In this document: piece after piece, positions 25,810 to 35,464 of the stretch
Layout of the letters: the number at the start of each line of letters is the position of its first letter
How positions within the stretch are numbered: position 1 is the first letter of the stretch
Source of the DNA: Rubrivivax sp.
GTDB taxonomy: Bacteria; Pseudomonadota; Gammaproteobacteria; Burkholderiales; Burkholderiaceae_C
Direction: 5' to 3'
Length of the DNA: 64,000 nucleotides
NCBI GenBank assembly: GCA_030680415.1
Contig: JAUXVE010000033.1
Location: 1-64,000, forward strand
The notes under the pieces: generated by a model
Seen by the model: only the letters and a program-made list of their open reading frames with translations
What the model was told of the DNA's origin: nothing
The model's database searches: none
Translations under genes and position numbers: made by a program

Positions 25810-26259
25810 CAACCAGAACGCCGCGGCGCGCTGTTCGGGGCTGCGCGGCATCCGATCCGACTGCTGGAGGACGTCGGCGTGCCGCACCTCACCGAGGCGA
25901 TGGTCTTCGGGAAGTCGATGAAGTCGCCCGAATACCGGGCCGTCAACCCGATGGGCAAGGTACCGCCGATCCGCCACGGCGACGTGGTTGTCACCGAAGC
26001 CGCCGCAATCTGCGCCTATCTCGCCGACGCCTTCCCCGCCGCGCAACTGGCGCCGCCGCGGGCCGGACGTGAAGTCATTGCCGGCGGGCGCTTCAGCGCC
26101 GCCGACGTCTACCTCGGCTCGTCGCTGCGTTGGGGCATGCAGTTCGGCACCCTGCCCAAACGCGACGAGTTCGTCATCTATTGCGACCGCCTGAGGCGGC
26201 GCCCGGCATGCCCGCGCGTGCTGCAGATCGACGACGCGCTGGCAAAGTCGATGGGCTGA
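25810..26259 (+). pseudogene. broken glutathione S-transferase gene
   Basis: The reading frame contains GST pieces: LLEDVGVPHLTEAMVFGKSM and VNPMGKVPPIRHGDVVVTEA, then AAICAYLADAFPAAQLAPP, followed directly by GGRFSAADVYLGSSLRWGMQ. The first beta strand and active-site region are absent, and the segment between the two domains (normally about 60-80 residues) is deleted. The only plausible start (GTG 25879) would leave about 126 residues, so I read it as a decayed gene. It begins immediately after the dienelactone-hydrolase-like gene. Confidence 0.7.
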
Positions 26260-26446
26260 ACGGCGTCAAGACAGTGGGACGTCGCGACCTGGCATCTTGG
26301 CGCGCTGAATGCGGAGCGGCATCGAGGTACGCAACGCCTCGGGTGTTGACCCATGCTCGACCGAAGCGCATTCTCCGGCTTGCAGTGGCGCGCCGAAAGC
26401 CAATGATGGACTGGACATCAGTCTGAAAACGGACGAGGAGACCCAC

Positions 26447-26830
26447 ATGAAGACGTCGACGTATCTCTCGATTCTCGGCATTCTCGGGATCGCTTTCGGT
26501 ATCGCCTTCCTCGTGGCGGCATCCACGATGCTGCCGATGTACGGCTTGCCGACCGAGCCGTCCAACTTGCTTCAGATGCGCTACTTCGGCGCAACACTCG
26601 CGAGCTTCGGTGTGTTCGCCTGGCTCCTCCGCAATACCAACGATGTTTCGGCCCAGCGCGGCGCGCTCCTTGCAGGCGCCGTGGTGAACGCATTGGGTGT
26701 TGCCGTTTCGCTATGGGGCTTGTTCGACAAGGTCCTCGGCCCTCTGGGCTGGTCCTCGGTCGTCATCTATGCCGTGCTTCTGCTGGGCAGTCTGTACTGT
26801 CTGGCAGCGGCCAAGGCCAGCGCACCATAG
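26447..26830 (+). CDS. small four-helix membrane protein
   Basis: This 127-residue protein has four predicted membrane helices: ILGILGIAFGIAFLVAAS, FGATLASFGVFAWLL, GALLAGAVVNALGVAVSLW and VVIYAVLLLGSLYCLAA. A strong GAGGAG lies about seven bases before the ATG. No charged or metal-binding motif stands out in the helices. The layout resembles small DUF4345-like integral membrane proteins, but I cannot name the family with confidence. Confidence 0.78.
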   Translation: MKTSTYLSILGILGIAFGIAFLVAASTMLPMYGLPTEPSNLLQMRYFGATLASFGVFAWLLRNTNDVSAQRGALLAGAVVNALGVAVSLWGLFDKVLGPLGWSSVVIYAVLLLGSLYCLAAAKASAP

Positions 26831-27199
26831 ACCAAGAAGGAGGTCTCCGGGCCGGCGGGCTCGATTCGCCGCCACCCGGAGATCTCGCGGCCAGGAGGCT
26901 GTCGGACTTGAGCCACGCCGGTCCGTTCCGCCGGTCGCGCGGCCCCGGCAGCGGCGGGCAGACCACGCGGTGCCTCACGCCGATGCATGCCGAAGTCGAC
27001 TTGGTCAAGTCGGTGATCGCCAATGTCCATGCGGCCATCCAGCACGGCAAAGCTGCTGCGGAGCAGTTGCCAAAGTTCGACCGCTGGTGGACGCTACTGG
27101 CCGACATCTGCCAGCGCATCGTCGTTCAAACGGCCCTGCCGAAGCCACCGCCAATGCTCATGGCGACCGGGTGGCTGCTGTTCTCAGGCTGAACAAAGA
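26831..27199. other. 369-bp gap without a recognisable gene
   Basis: A plus-strand frame ending at 27192 has a protein-like stretch (SVIANVHAAIQHGKAAAEQL, then PKFDRWWTLLADICQRIVVQ), but it has no ribosome site, no clear start and no family I recognise. It may be the tail of a decayed gene. No other signal was seen. Confidence 0.4.
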
Positions 27200-28030
27200 T
27201 CAACGCGCGCCGAGAGGGCGAAGAGGCGGCCATGCCAGCGCGTCGACGAAGCGCCGCAGCGCCGGTTCGAAGGTGGCCATCCGGGGCGTGTGGCAACGCC
27301 CGTCGATCAGTTCCAGCGGCTGGCGCCCGGGCAGCAGTGCGTGCAGCCGCTGCGCCGACGCGAGCGGCGTCACCGGGTCGTCGCGGCAGTGGAGCTGCAG
27401 CACCGGCACCGGCACGCGCGGCGCCGCCAGGTCGGCGCGGTAGGTGTCGCGCAGCAGCCAGCGCACCGGCAGCCAGGGGTAGCTGCCCTGTGTAACGTCC
27501 AGCGCCGAAGCGAAGCTCGAATCCAGCACCAGCGCCGCCACCGGCACCTCGGCCGCCAGCATCACTGCCACCGTGCTGCCCAGCGATTCACCGAAGACCA
27601 CGATGCGCGCCGCGTCCACCCGCCGCGCCAGCGCGCGGTAGGCGGTGCGCGCGTCGGTCAGCAGGCCGGCCTCGTGCGGCCGGCCGCTGGAGCCACCGTA
27701 GCCGCGCCAGCTCACCGCCAGCAGGCCGGCACCGTCGGCGCTGAGCATCGCCAAGCGGCGGTCGCGGGCGCTCAGCTTGGCGCCGTTGCCGTGCAGGTAC
27801 AGGTACACCGGCCCGCTGGCGTGGCGCGGCGCCGCCCACCAGACGACGATGCGCTCGCCGTCGGTCGTGGCCAGGGTCTCTGCGCGCACGTGCGGCAGCC
27901 ACACGGCGGCCGGATCCATCGGCGACGCGTCCGGGCGGTACTGCAGCGCATGCTGGGCGGCGTACATCAGCACGCACAGCGCCAGATACAGCCCGGCCAG
28001 GACCAGGAGGCCGCCTGCGAGCCGGCGCAT
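27200..28030 (-). CDS. membrane-anchored alpha/beta hydrolase
   Basis: This 276-residue hydrolase starts with one signal-anchor helix (residues about 4-26). The serine hydrolase elements are the oxyanion HGNGAKLSARDRR, SWRGYGGSSG, nucleophile Ser149 in VFGESLGSTVAV, acid Asp in HCRDDPVTPL and His in DGRCHTPRMATF. This resembles the YqiA/Bem46 (ABHD13/17-like) group of thioesterase/depalmitoylase-like hydrolases. The substrate is unknown. The gene ahead of it on the same strand (28049-28867) is only 18 bases away. Confidence 0.85.
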   Translation of the reverse strand: MRRLAGGLLVLAGLYLALCVLMYAAQHALQYRPDASPMDPAAVWLPHVRAETLATTDGERIVVWWAAPRHASGPVYLYLHGNGAKLSARDRRLAMLSADGAGLLAVSWRGYGGSSGRPHEAGLLTDARTAYRALARRVDAARIVVFGESLGSTVAVMLAAEVPVAALVLDSSFASALDVTQGSYPWLPVRWLLRDTYRADLAAPRVPVPVLQLHCRDDPVTPLASAQRLHALLPGRQPLELIDGRCHTPRMATFEPALRRFVDALAWPPLRPLGAR

Positions 28031-28048
28031 GCGGGTCCCGGCAGCCGG

Positions 28049-28867
28049 CTACCGCGGCGGCCCGCCGGCGACGACGGCGCGTGCCAGGCGCCACAGCACC
28101 CAGCCCAGCAGCAGCGGCAGCACCAGCGTCTGCAGCGTGAACACGACGATCAGCCGCACCACGTGCTCGACGGCACGGTTGGCCACCGCCTTCAGCGCCT
28201 CGAAGCGCTCGCCGATGTCGGTGCCCTGGGCCCACCAGCGGCGCACGCGCTCGCCCATCGACTCGTCGGCGGGCGCTGCGGTGACCGGGCCGCTGAGCTG
28301 GCCGATCTGCGACGACGACTGCTCCAGCGTCTGCTGGCCGGCCTGGTAGTCGTCCTTCAGAAAGAGCTGGAACGCGGCCTCGCTGCCCAAGGCAACCGCC
28401 GGCACGAGGAAGCGCACCACGAGCAGGGCCACCAGCGCCTGCGACAGCCAGCGCGGCGGCAGCGCGCCGCGCCAGCGCAGCACGGCCCAGGCCAGCGCCA
28501 GCGCACTGAGCAGCAGCGACAGCGGCCACCAGGCGCCGATGCCGATCAGCACGCGCTGCGCACCGAAGGCCACCGTGGCCAGCAGCATCAGCGTCGAGAA
28601 CTGCTCGATCAGGTCGTTGACCGGGTCCAGCACCTGGCCCGGCGCCAGCGTCACGCCGACGCCCGCCGGCTGCACCGCCAGCTCGGTGCCCTGAGCGACC
28701 GAGATCACCGCATTCAGCGCGCGCGCGGCGGCAAAGGTGGCCAGCGCGCGCTTCCAGCCGGCGTCGACCTGGGTCAGCGCGGCGTCGTCGACACGCAGCA
28801 CCCAGGTGGCCAGCAGGATGGCCAGCACAGCGGCGGCGGTCAGCGGGCGGGTCCGGCGGTGCGGCAT
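28049..28867 (-). CDS. multi-pass membrane protein of unknown function
   Basis: This 272-residue protein has about five hydrophobic segments (for example AAAVLAILLATWVLR, LMLLATVAFGAQRVLIGIGA, LSLLLSALALAWAVL, ALVALLVVRFLVPAVALGSE and the C-terminal VFTLQTLVLPLLLGWVLWRL). A hydrophilic, probably periplasmic, stretch lies in the middle (SSSQIGQLSGPVTAAPADES). I recognise no named family. It is probably co-transcribed with the membrane-anchored hydrolase that follows 18 bases later. Confidence 0.75.
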   Translation of the reverse strand: MPHRRTRPLTAAAVLAILLATWVLRVDDAALTQVDAGWKRALATFAAARALNAVISVAQGTELAVQPAGVGVTLAPGQVLDPVNDLIEQFSTLMLLATVAFGAQRVLIGIGAWWPLSLLLSALALAWAVLRWRGALPPRWLSQALVALLVVRFLVPAVALGSEAAFQLFLKDDYQAGQQTLEQSSSQIGQLSGPVTAAPADESMGERVRRWWAQGTDIGERFEALKAVANRAVEHVVRLIVVFTLQTLVLPLLLGWVLWRLARAVVAGGPPR

Positions 28868-29153
28868 GGCGTGAGCATATGCCGGGCTGCGAGTGCGCGA
28901 TGCACGCAAAGCCATCACGGCCAGGCCGGCGTGGTGTCGGCGATTGCCGACGGGCCCGCCATGTCACCAAGGTGCGCCATGGCAGCCAACGACGGCTGGC
29001 GCCGGCTGTGGTCGATCAAGCGCAGACTCCTCAAGGTGGCGAGTCCGTCTTCGAACGGCAACCGCGGGCGTAAGCTTCGCGCCGCAGCGGGGCCGTTGAC
29101 ACCTGCGCCCGGTTCCAGACCCGACGACTGACAACAAGACAGGAGACGCAGCG

Positions 29154-32100
29154 ATGCCCGCCATGCATGAAGACCTTCGGCGCGAACGAACCGAGCTGGT
29201 GCTGAGCCTTGCGGCAGCCCGGCTGCAGCCGGCCCAGCGGCCCCTGGTCGACGCCTTCGGGCGCGAGTATTTCCGCCGCCTGGATACCGAGGACCTGCTC
29301 GCGCGCACGCCCGAGGACCTGCTCGGCGCCCTGCTGTCGCACTGGCAGTTCGGTGCCCGGCGCGACCCCGGCGAGACCCTGGTGCGGGTGCTGAGCCCGG
29401 CGGTGGCCGAGAACGGCTGGGCGTCGCGCCACTCGGTGATCGACATCGTCAACGACGACATGCCTTTCCTCGTCGACACCACGACGATGGAGATCAACCG
29501 CCAGGGGCTGACACTGCACCTCATCGTGCACCCGATCTTCGCCGTCGAGCGCGACGCCCAGGGCCAGCTGGTGTCGATCGCGCCACGCAGCGAGACCTCC
29601 GAGACACCGCGTACGCGGCGCGAATCGTGGATGCACATCGAAGTCGACCGCCGGGTCGACCCGCAGCAGCGTGCCGACCTGGCCGCCGGCCTGGAGCGCG
29701 TGCTGCGCGATGTGCGGGCCGCGGTCGAAGACTGGAAGCCGACGATGGGGCAACTGCGCCAGGCCATTGCCGAACTGGAGAGCGCGCCCGCTGCGCTGCC
29801 CGCAGAGCAGGTGCGGGAAAACCTGGCCTTCGCGCAGTGGCTGGCCGACGACCACATGATCCTGCTCGGCTACCGCTGCCACGACCTCGTCAGCGAAGGG
29901 GGCCAGGACGCGCTGCGGCTGGTGTCGGGCAGCGGCCTGGGCCTGCTGCGCGAAACCGCGCAGGAAAAGCTGTCGGCCAGCTTCTCGGCGCTGCCGGCCA
30001 ACGCCCGGGCCATGGCGCGTGCGCCCCTGCCGATGCTGCTCATCACCAAGGCCAACACACGTTCCACGGTGCACCGCCCCGGCTACACCGACTACGTCGG
30101 CATCAAGCGTTACAACGCCGACGGCGAGGTCATCGGCGAGCACCGCTTCATCGGCCTGTTCACGTCCGCCGCCTACAGCGCGCGGGTGTCGGAAACCCCT
30201 TTGCTGCGCGGCAAGGTCGAGGCCATCGCCGCGCGCGCCGGCCTGCCGCCGGGGGGGCACCTGGCCAAGGCGCTGCACCACATTCTGGAGACCTATCCGC
30301 GCGACGACCTGTTCCAGATCTCGGACGACGACCTGTACGACACCGCGCTGGGCATTCTGGCGCTCGGCGAACGCCAGCGGCTGCGCCTGTTCGTCTGCCG
30401 CGATCCGTTCGACCGCTTCGTGTCCTGCCTGGTCTACGTGCCGCGCGAAACCTACTCGACCGACCTGCGCATCAAGTTCCAGCACATCCTGGTGTCGGCT
30501 TTCGGTGGCAGCGGCGCCGAGTTCGATGTCCAGCTCAGCGAAGCCATCCTGGCGCGCATTCACTTCACCGTGCGCACCACGCCGGGCCAGACCCCCGAGG
30601 TCGACCGCAGTGAGCTGGAGGCCAAGCTCGCGGCCGCCGCGCGGCGCTGGGACGACGAGCTGCGCGATGCCTTGATCGAGGCCGTCGGCGAGGCCCGCGG
30701 GCTGGAGCTGTTCAAGCGCTGGGGCGCGGGCTTCCCGCTCGGCTACCGCGAGCGCGTCAGCGCCCGCGCCGCGGTGCCCGATGTGTTGAAGATCGCCGGC
30801 CTGTCGGCCGCGTCGCCGCTGGCGCTGGCGCTGTACCGGCCGCTGGGCGCCGAGCCCGGTGCCCTGGGCTTCAAGGTCTACCGCCTGGGCGGCGCCGTGG
30901 TCCTGTCCGACAGCCTGCCGATGCTCGAGCACATGGGCGTGCGTGTGCTGGGCGAGCACAACCACCGCATCGGCGGCGCGGGCGAGGAGGCCGCGGCGGC
31001 CGACGACACCATCTCGCTGCACGACTTCGAGCTGCAGGCCACGCTGTCGGACGAGATCGAACCCGAAGCGCTGGCGCGACTGTTCGAAGACACCTTCGCC
31101 CGCGTCTTCACCGGCGATGTCGAAAACGACGACTTCAACCGCCTCGTGCTGCGCGCCGGCCTGGCGACCGATGACATCGTGGTGCTGCGCGCCTATGCCA
31201 AGTACCTCAGGCAGATCGGCTTCGCGCTGTCGCAGGCCGCGATCGAGGCGACGCTGCTGGCGCACCCGCGCATCGCACGCATGCTGGTGGCGTTGTTCAA
31301 GCTGCGCTTCGATCCGGATGGGCACGACGAACTCGGTGCCAGCGCGCAAGTCAACGCCGTGGAGAAGGCGCTCGAGCGCGTCAGCAACCTGCAGGAAGAC
31401 CGCGTGCTGCGTCAGTTGCTGGCGCTGATCCAGGCCACGCTGCGCACCAACTTCTGGCGCACGGGCGTCGGCCATACCGGCGCGCCCGGCCCGCGACGCA
31501 GCTTCCTGAGTTTCAAGCTCGACTCGAGCCTGGTGCCCGGCCTGCCCGAGCCGCGGCCGCTGTACGAGATCTCGGTGTATTCGCCGCGCTTCGAGGGCAT
31601 CCACCTGCGCGGCGGCAGGGTGGCGCGCGGCGGGCTGCGCTGGTCGGACCGCGCGGAGGACTTTCGCACCGAGGTGCTGGGCCTGATGAAGGCGCAGATG
31701 GTGAAGAACACCGTCATCGTGCCGGTGGGCAGCAAGGGCGGCTTCGTGTTGAAGAAGGCGCCCCCCGCTGCAGACCGCGAGGCCTACTTGAAGGAGGGCG
31801 TCGCCTGCTACCAGGATTACCTGCGCGCGCTGCTCGACCTCACCGACAACCTGGTCGGCGGCAAGACCGTGCCGCCGCCGCAGGTGGTGCGCGTCGACGC
31901 CGACGACACCTATCTGGTGGTCGCCGCCGACAAGGGCACGGCCACCTTTTCCGACCATGCCAACGCCGTCAGTGCCGAGTACGGCCACTGGCTGGGCGAT
32001 GCCTTTGCCTCCGGCGGCAGCGTGGGCTACGACCACAAGGCCATGGGCATCACCGCGCGCGGCGCCTGGGAAAGCGTGAAGCGGCATTTCCGCGCCTTCG

Positions 32101-33992
32101 GCATCGACACGCAGAGCACGCCCTTCACCGTCGTCGGCGTCGGCGACATGTCGGGCGACGTGTTCGGCAACGGCATGCTGCGCTCGCGCCAGACCCGGCT
32201 GCTGGCCGCGTTCGACCACCGCCACGTCTTCATCGACCCCAGCCCCGACGCCGCGGCCTCGTTCACCGAGCGCGAACGCCTGTTCAAGCTGCCGCGCTCG
32301 TCGTGGGCGGACTACGACAGCCAGCTCATCTCCGCCGGCGGCGGCGTCTGGGCGCGCTCGGAGAAGTCGATCCCGATCTCGCCGCAGGCGCAGGCGGTGC
32401 TCGGCATCACGGCCGACAGACTCGCGCCCACCGAGCTGCTCAGTGCCATCCTGAAGGCGCCGGTCGATCTGCTCTACAACGGCGGCATCGGCACCTACAT
32501 CAAGGCCAGCACCGAGAGCCACGCCGACGTCGGCGACCGCGCCAACGACGCGCTGCGCATCAACGGCCAGGACTTGCGCTGCAAGGTGGTGGTCGAGGGC
32601 GGCAACCTCGGCTGCACGCAGCGCGGGCGCATCGAGGCGGCGCTGGCCGGTGTGCGCATCAACACCGACGCCATCGACAACTCGGCCGGCGTGGACACCT
32701 CGGACCACGAGGTCAACATCAAGATCCTGCTCGGCCTGGCCATCGGCGACGGCGAGATGACCCTCAAGCAGCGCAATGCGCTGCTGCCCCAGATGACAGA
32801 CGAGGTGGCCGCGCTGGTCTTGCGCGACAACTACTTCCAGTCGCAGGCGCTGTCGCTCGCCGGGCGCCAGGGCGTGGCGCTGCTCGACCGGCAGGCCCGT
32901 TTCATCCGCTTCCTGGAGCGCGCCGGGCGGCTCAACCGCGCCATCGAGTTCCTCCCCACCGACGACGAGATCCAGGCGCGCAAGGCGCGGGGCATCGGCC
33001 TCACCAGCCCCGAGATGGCGGTGCTGCTGGCCTACAGCAAGATGTGGCTGTCCGACGAGTTGATCGATTCCGATCTGCCCGAGGATCCGTGGATCGCGAG
33101 CGCGCTGGAGCGCTACTTCCCGGCGCTGCTGCGCGAGAAGTTCGGGGCCTACCTTGCGCGCCACCCGCTCAAGCGCGAGATCATCGTCACCTACGTGCTC
33201 AACAGCATGGTCAACCGCGTCGGGTCGACCTTCGTGCACCGGCTCAGCGAGACGACCGGCGCCAAGCCGGCGCTGGTCGTGCGCGCCTACCTCGCCACGC
33301 GCGAGGTGTTCGGCTTCGTGCCGCTGTGGCGGCAGATCGAAGCGCTGGACAACGAGGTCCGCGACGCCGTGCAGGCGGAGATGGTCAACGAACTGGGTCG
33401 CCTGGGCAGCCATGCCACGCGCTGGTTCCTGCGTTCGCGGCGCCTGGCCGAGCCGATGGAGCAGGTGGTCAAGCGTTTCGCACCCGCTGTCGAGGCGCTG
33501 CGCACCCGGGCCGCGGCCGACAGCGCCGCCTCACCCCGTGCCCAGGCGTGGCTGCAGGCCGGCGTGCCGCTGCCGATCGCCCAGGCCGTGATCTCGGCCG
33601 ATGGCTCGTTCGCGGCGCTGGACATCGCCGAGATCGCCGATGCGACGCGGCGCCCGATCGACGAAGCGAGCGACGTGCACACCGGACTGGGCCAGCGCCT
33701 CGGCCTGGCCCGGCTGCGCCAGCAGATCGACGCCTTGCCGGCCGACAGCTACTGGCAGACCCTGGCCAAGGGCGCGCTGGGTGACGACCTGACGGGCCTG
33801 CAACGCGCCATCGCCCACGACGTGCTCAACCAGGGCCAAGGCGATGCTGCGCAGATGTTGGCAACGTGGGAACAGCACAACCGCGACGCCATGGAACGTG
33901 CGCAACGGCTGCTGACGGAACTGGCCGATGCCAAGGGCGTGGATCTGGCGATGCTGTCGGTGGCGCTGCGGGAATTGCGCAACCTGGCTTGA
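29154..33992 (+). CDS. gdhB: NAD-specific glutamate dehydrogenase, large type
   Basis: This 1612-residue enzyme is of the 180-kDa GDH class (Streptomyces/Pseudomonas type), which oxidises L-glutamate to 2-oxoglutarate and ammonia with NAD. The long N-terminal regulatory part has ACT-like segments (VNDDMPFLVDTTTMEINRQG). The catalytic core contains GGRVARGGLRWSDRAEDFRT, VPVGSKGGFVLKKAPP, VVAADKGTATFSDHAN and the nucleotide-binding VVGVGDMSGDVFGNGML. A helical C-terminal domain ends with LRELRNLA. GGAG precedes the ATG. It appears monocistronic. The symbol follows common usage in Pseudomonas and is tentative. Confidence 0.95.
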   Translation: MPAMHEDLRRERTELVLSLAAARLQPAQRPLVDAFGREYFRRLDTEDLLARTPEDLLGALLSHWQFGARRDPGETLVRVLSPAVAENGWASRHSVIDIVNDDMPFLVDTTTMEINRQGLTLHLIVHPIFAVERDAQGQLVSIAPRSETSETPRTRRESWMHIEVDRRVDPQQRADLAAGLERVLRDVRAAVEDWKPTMGQLRQAIAELESAPAALPAEQVRENLAFAQWLADDHMILLGYRCHDLVSEGGQDALRLVSGSGLGLLRETAQEKLSASFSALPANARAMARAPLPMLLITKANTRSTVHRPGYTDYVGIKRYNADGEVIGEHRFIGLFTSAAYSARVSETPLLRGKVEAIAARAGLPPGGHLAKALHHILETYPRDDLFQISDDDLYDTALGILALGERQRLRLFVCRDPFDRFVSCLVYVPRETYSTDLRIKFQHILVSAFGGSGAEFDVQLSEAILARIHFTVRTTPGQTPEVDRSELEAKLAAAARRWDDELRDALIEAVGEARGLELFKRWGAGFPLGYRERVSARAAVPDVLKIAGLSAASPLALALYRPLGAEPGALGFKVYRLGGAVVLSDSLPMLEHMGVRVLGEHNHRIGGAGEEAAAADDTISLHDFELQATLSDEIEPEALARLFEDTFARVFTGDVENDDFNRLVLRAGLATDDIVVLRAYAKYLRQIGFALSQAAIEATLLAHPRIARMLVALFKLRFDPDGHDELGASAQVNAVEKALERVSNLQEDRVLRQLLALIQATLRTNFWRTGVGHTGAPGPRRSFLSFKLDSSLVPGLPEPRPLYEISVYSPRFEGIHLRGGRVARGGLRWSDRAEDFRTEVLGLMKAQMVKNTVIVPVGSKGGFVLKKAPPAADREAYLKEGVACYQDYLRALLDLTDNLVGGKTVPPPQVVRVDADDTYLVVAADKGTATFSDHANAVSAEYGHWLGDAFASGGSVGYDHKAMGITARGAWESVKRHFRAFGIDTQSTPFTVVGVGDMSGDVFGNGMLRSRQTRLLAAFDHRHVFIDPSPDAAASFTERERLFKLPRSSWADYDSQLISAGGGVWARSEKSIPISPQAQAVLGITADRLAPTELLSAILKAPVDLLYNGGIGTYIKASTESHADVGDRANDALRINGQDLRCKVVVEGGNLGCTQRGRIEAALAGVRINTDAIDNSAGVDTSDHEVNIKILLGLAIGDGEMTLKQRNALLPQMTDEVAALVLRDNYFQSQALSLAGRQGVALLDRQARFIRFLERAGRLNRAIEFLPTDDEIQARKARGIGLTSPEMAVLLAYSKMWLSDELIDSDLPEDPWIASALERYFPALLREKFGAYLARHPLKREIIVTYVLNSMVNRVGSTFVHRLSETTGAKPALVVRAYLATREVFGFVPLWRQIEALDNEVRDAVQAEMVNELGRLGSHATRWFLRSRRLAEPMEQVVKRFAPAVEALRTRAAADSAASPRAQAWLQAGVPLPIAQAVISADGSFAALDIAEIADATRRPIDEASDVHTGLGQRLGLARLRQQIDALPADSYWQTLAKGALGDDLTGLQRAIAHDVLNQGQGDAAQMLATWEQHNRDAMERAQRLLTELADAKGVDLAMLSVALRELRNLA

Positions 33993-34014
33993 GGGCTCGA
34001 GGGCATGACGCCGG

Positions 34015-35226
34015 TCAGGCGCCCGGCCGTGCGCCGTGCCGTGCGGCGGCCGCGTGCAGCGCGATGCCGATCAGCGTCAAGGTGGCGAAGGCCGCCCCGA
34101 CATAGAACGTGAACGCCGACCCCAAGGCATCCCACGACAGGCCGGCGATCACGCTCGACACCAGCATCGCGACGCCGCTGAGGAGGTTGAAGAAGCCGTA
34201 CGCGGTGCCGCGCAGATCCTCCGGTGCCGTGTCGGCGACCATCGCTGCCAGCAGGCCCTGGGTCATGCCCATGTGCACGCCCCAGAGCGCGACACCCAGG
34301 CCCAGATGGACCCAGTGGCTGGCCAGTGCCAGCACGAGGTCGGCCGCGATCAGCACCAGCAGGCCCGCCGCCAGCAGCTTGCGGTGGCTCACCCTGTCGG
34401 ACAACTTGCCGAACGGGTAGGCCGACGCCGCGTAGACCAGATTCATGGCCACCATGACGAGCGGCACCCAGGCGATCGGAACCCCGAGCTGAGAAGCGCG
34501 CAGCACCAGGAAGGCTTCACTGAAGCGGGCCAGCGTGAAGACCGCCCCGACACCCACCACCCACCAGTAGGCGCGGCCCAGCCTGGCCAGCGCGGCGCGG
34601 CGGATGGGGTTCACGGGGCGTCTGCGCGCGTCGCGCTCCGGCTCCTTGATGCCGAAGACCAACAGTGCGACCGCCAGCGCGCCTGGGATGACGGCGACCC
34701 AGAACACGGCCCGGAAGTCGTTGGCCCAGGCCAGCATCAGGCCCGTGGCCAGCAAGGGACCGGCGAACGCGCCCACCGTGTCGAGCGCCTGGCGCAGCCC
34801 GAACGCCGCGCCGCGGATGTCCGGCGGCGTGATGTCGGCGATCAGGGCATCGCGCGGCGCACCGCGTATGCCCTTGCCGACACGGTCGATGAAGCGCGCG
34901 GCGACGACCGCGCCGACGCCGTTGGCGAGCGCGAACACGGGCTTGGTGAAGGCCCCCATCGCGTAGCCGAGCACGGCCAGACCCTTGCGCCGGCCGAGAT
35001 AGTCGCTCAGGGCGCCCGAGAACACCTTCGAGATCAGCGCCGTCGACTCGGCAATGCCCTCGATGATGCCGACCGCCAGCACACTGACGCCGAGCGCGCC
35101 GACCAGGAACAGCGGCAGCAGGCTGTGCACCATCTCGGAGGAGATGTCCATCAGCAGGCTCACGAACCCGAGCACCCAGACACCGGGCGGGATGCGGCTG
35201 CGGCTCACGGACAGGGGACTCGCCAT
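34015..35226 (-). CDS. MFS transporter
   Basis: This 403-residue major facilitator protein has 12 predicted helices. The family motif between TM2 and TM3 is present as GALSDYLGRRKGLAVLGYAM and its second copy as GKLSDRVSHRKLL. RFIDRVGKGIRGAPRDALIA, then DITPPDIRGAAFGLRQALDT, is typical of the drug/metabolite MFS subgroup near YfkF/TetA-like proteins in proteobacteria. The substrate is unknown. It is convergent with the glutamate dehydrogenase gene (22 bases between the stops). Confidence 0.88.
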   Translation of the reverse strand: MASPLSVSRSRIPPGVWVLGFVSLLMDISSEMVHSLLPLFLVGALGVSVLAVGIIEGIAESTALISKVFSGALSDYLGRRKGLAVLGYAMGAFTKPVFALANGVGAVVAARFIDRVGKGIRGAPRDALIADITPPDIRGAAFGLRQALDTVGAFAGPLLATGLMLAWANDFRAVFWVAVIPGALAVALLVFGIKEPERDARRRPVNPIRRAALARLGRAYWWVVGVGAVFTLARFSEAFLVLRASQLGVPIAWVPLVMVAMNLVYAASAYPFGKLSDRVSHRKLLAAGLLVLIAADLVLALASHWVHLGLGVALWGVHMGMTQGLLAAMVADTAPEDLRGTAYGFFNLLSGVAMLVSSVIAGLSWDALGSAFTFYVGAAFATLTLIGIALHAAAARHGARPGA

Positions 35227-35464
35227 GGCCGATTGTCGACGCTGGCGTCGCAACGGGCTGGGTCCACGAGGCCGCTCCAAGGTCGGCCTCGATCTGCACA
35301 CGCGGGGTGCGCAATCCGGCCATGGCAGGGCCGTGCGGCCCACGAACGCGCGACTCGGTGAAGTCGAGCACGGCCTGTTGCCGGCGGGTCACGCGACAGA
35401 CCGCGTCCGGGGAGCGCCGCAGCACGCCACGCTTGCCGGCCGCGGTGCCACTCTTCGGTGGCGA

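Noticed and set aside
26713..27192. Plus-strand frame of about 160 codons
   Set aside because: It begins inside the membrane-protein gene in another frame and has no ribosome site or family similarity; only its last 60 residues look protein-like, so it is listed as a gap comment.
29031..33413. Very long open frame (1460 codons) on the minus strand
   Set aside because: It is fully antisense to the glutamate dehydrogenase gene, and its translation (His/Gln/Arg/Val/Gly-rich, no family motif) is the typical shadow of a high-GC gene.
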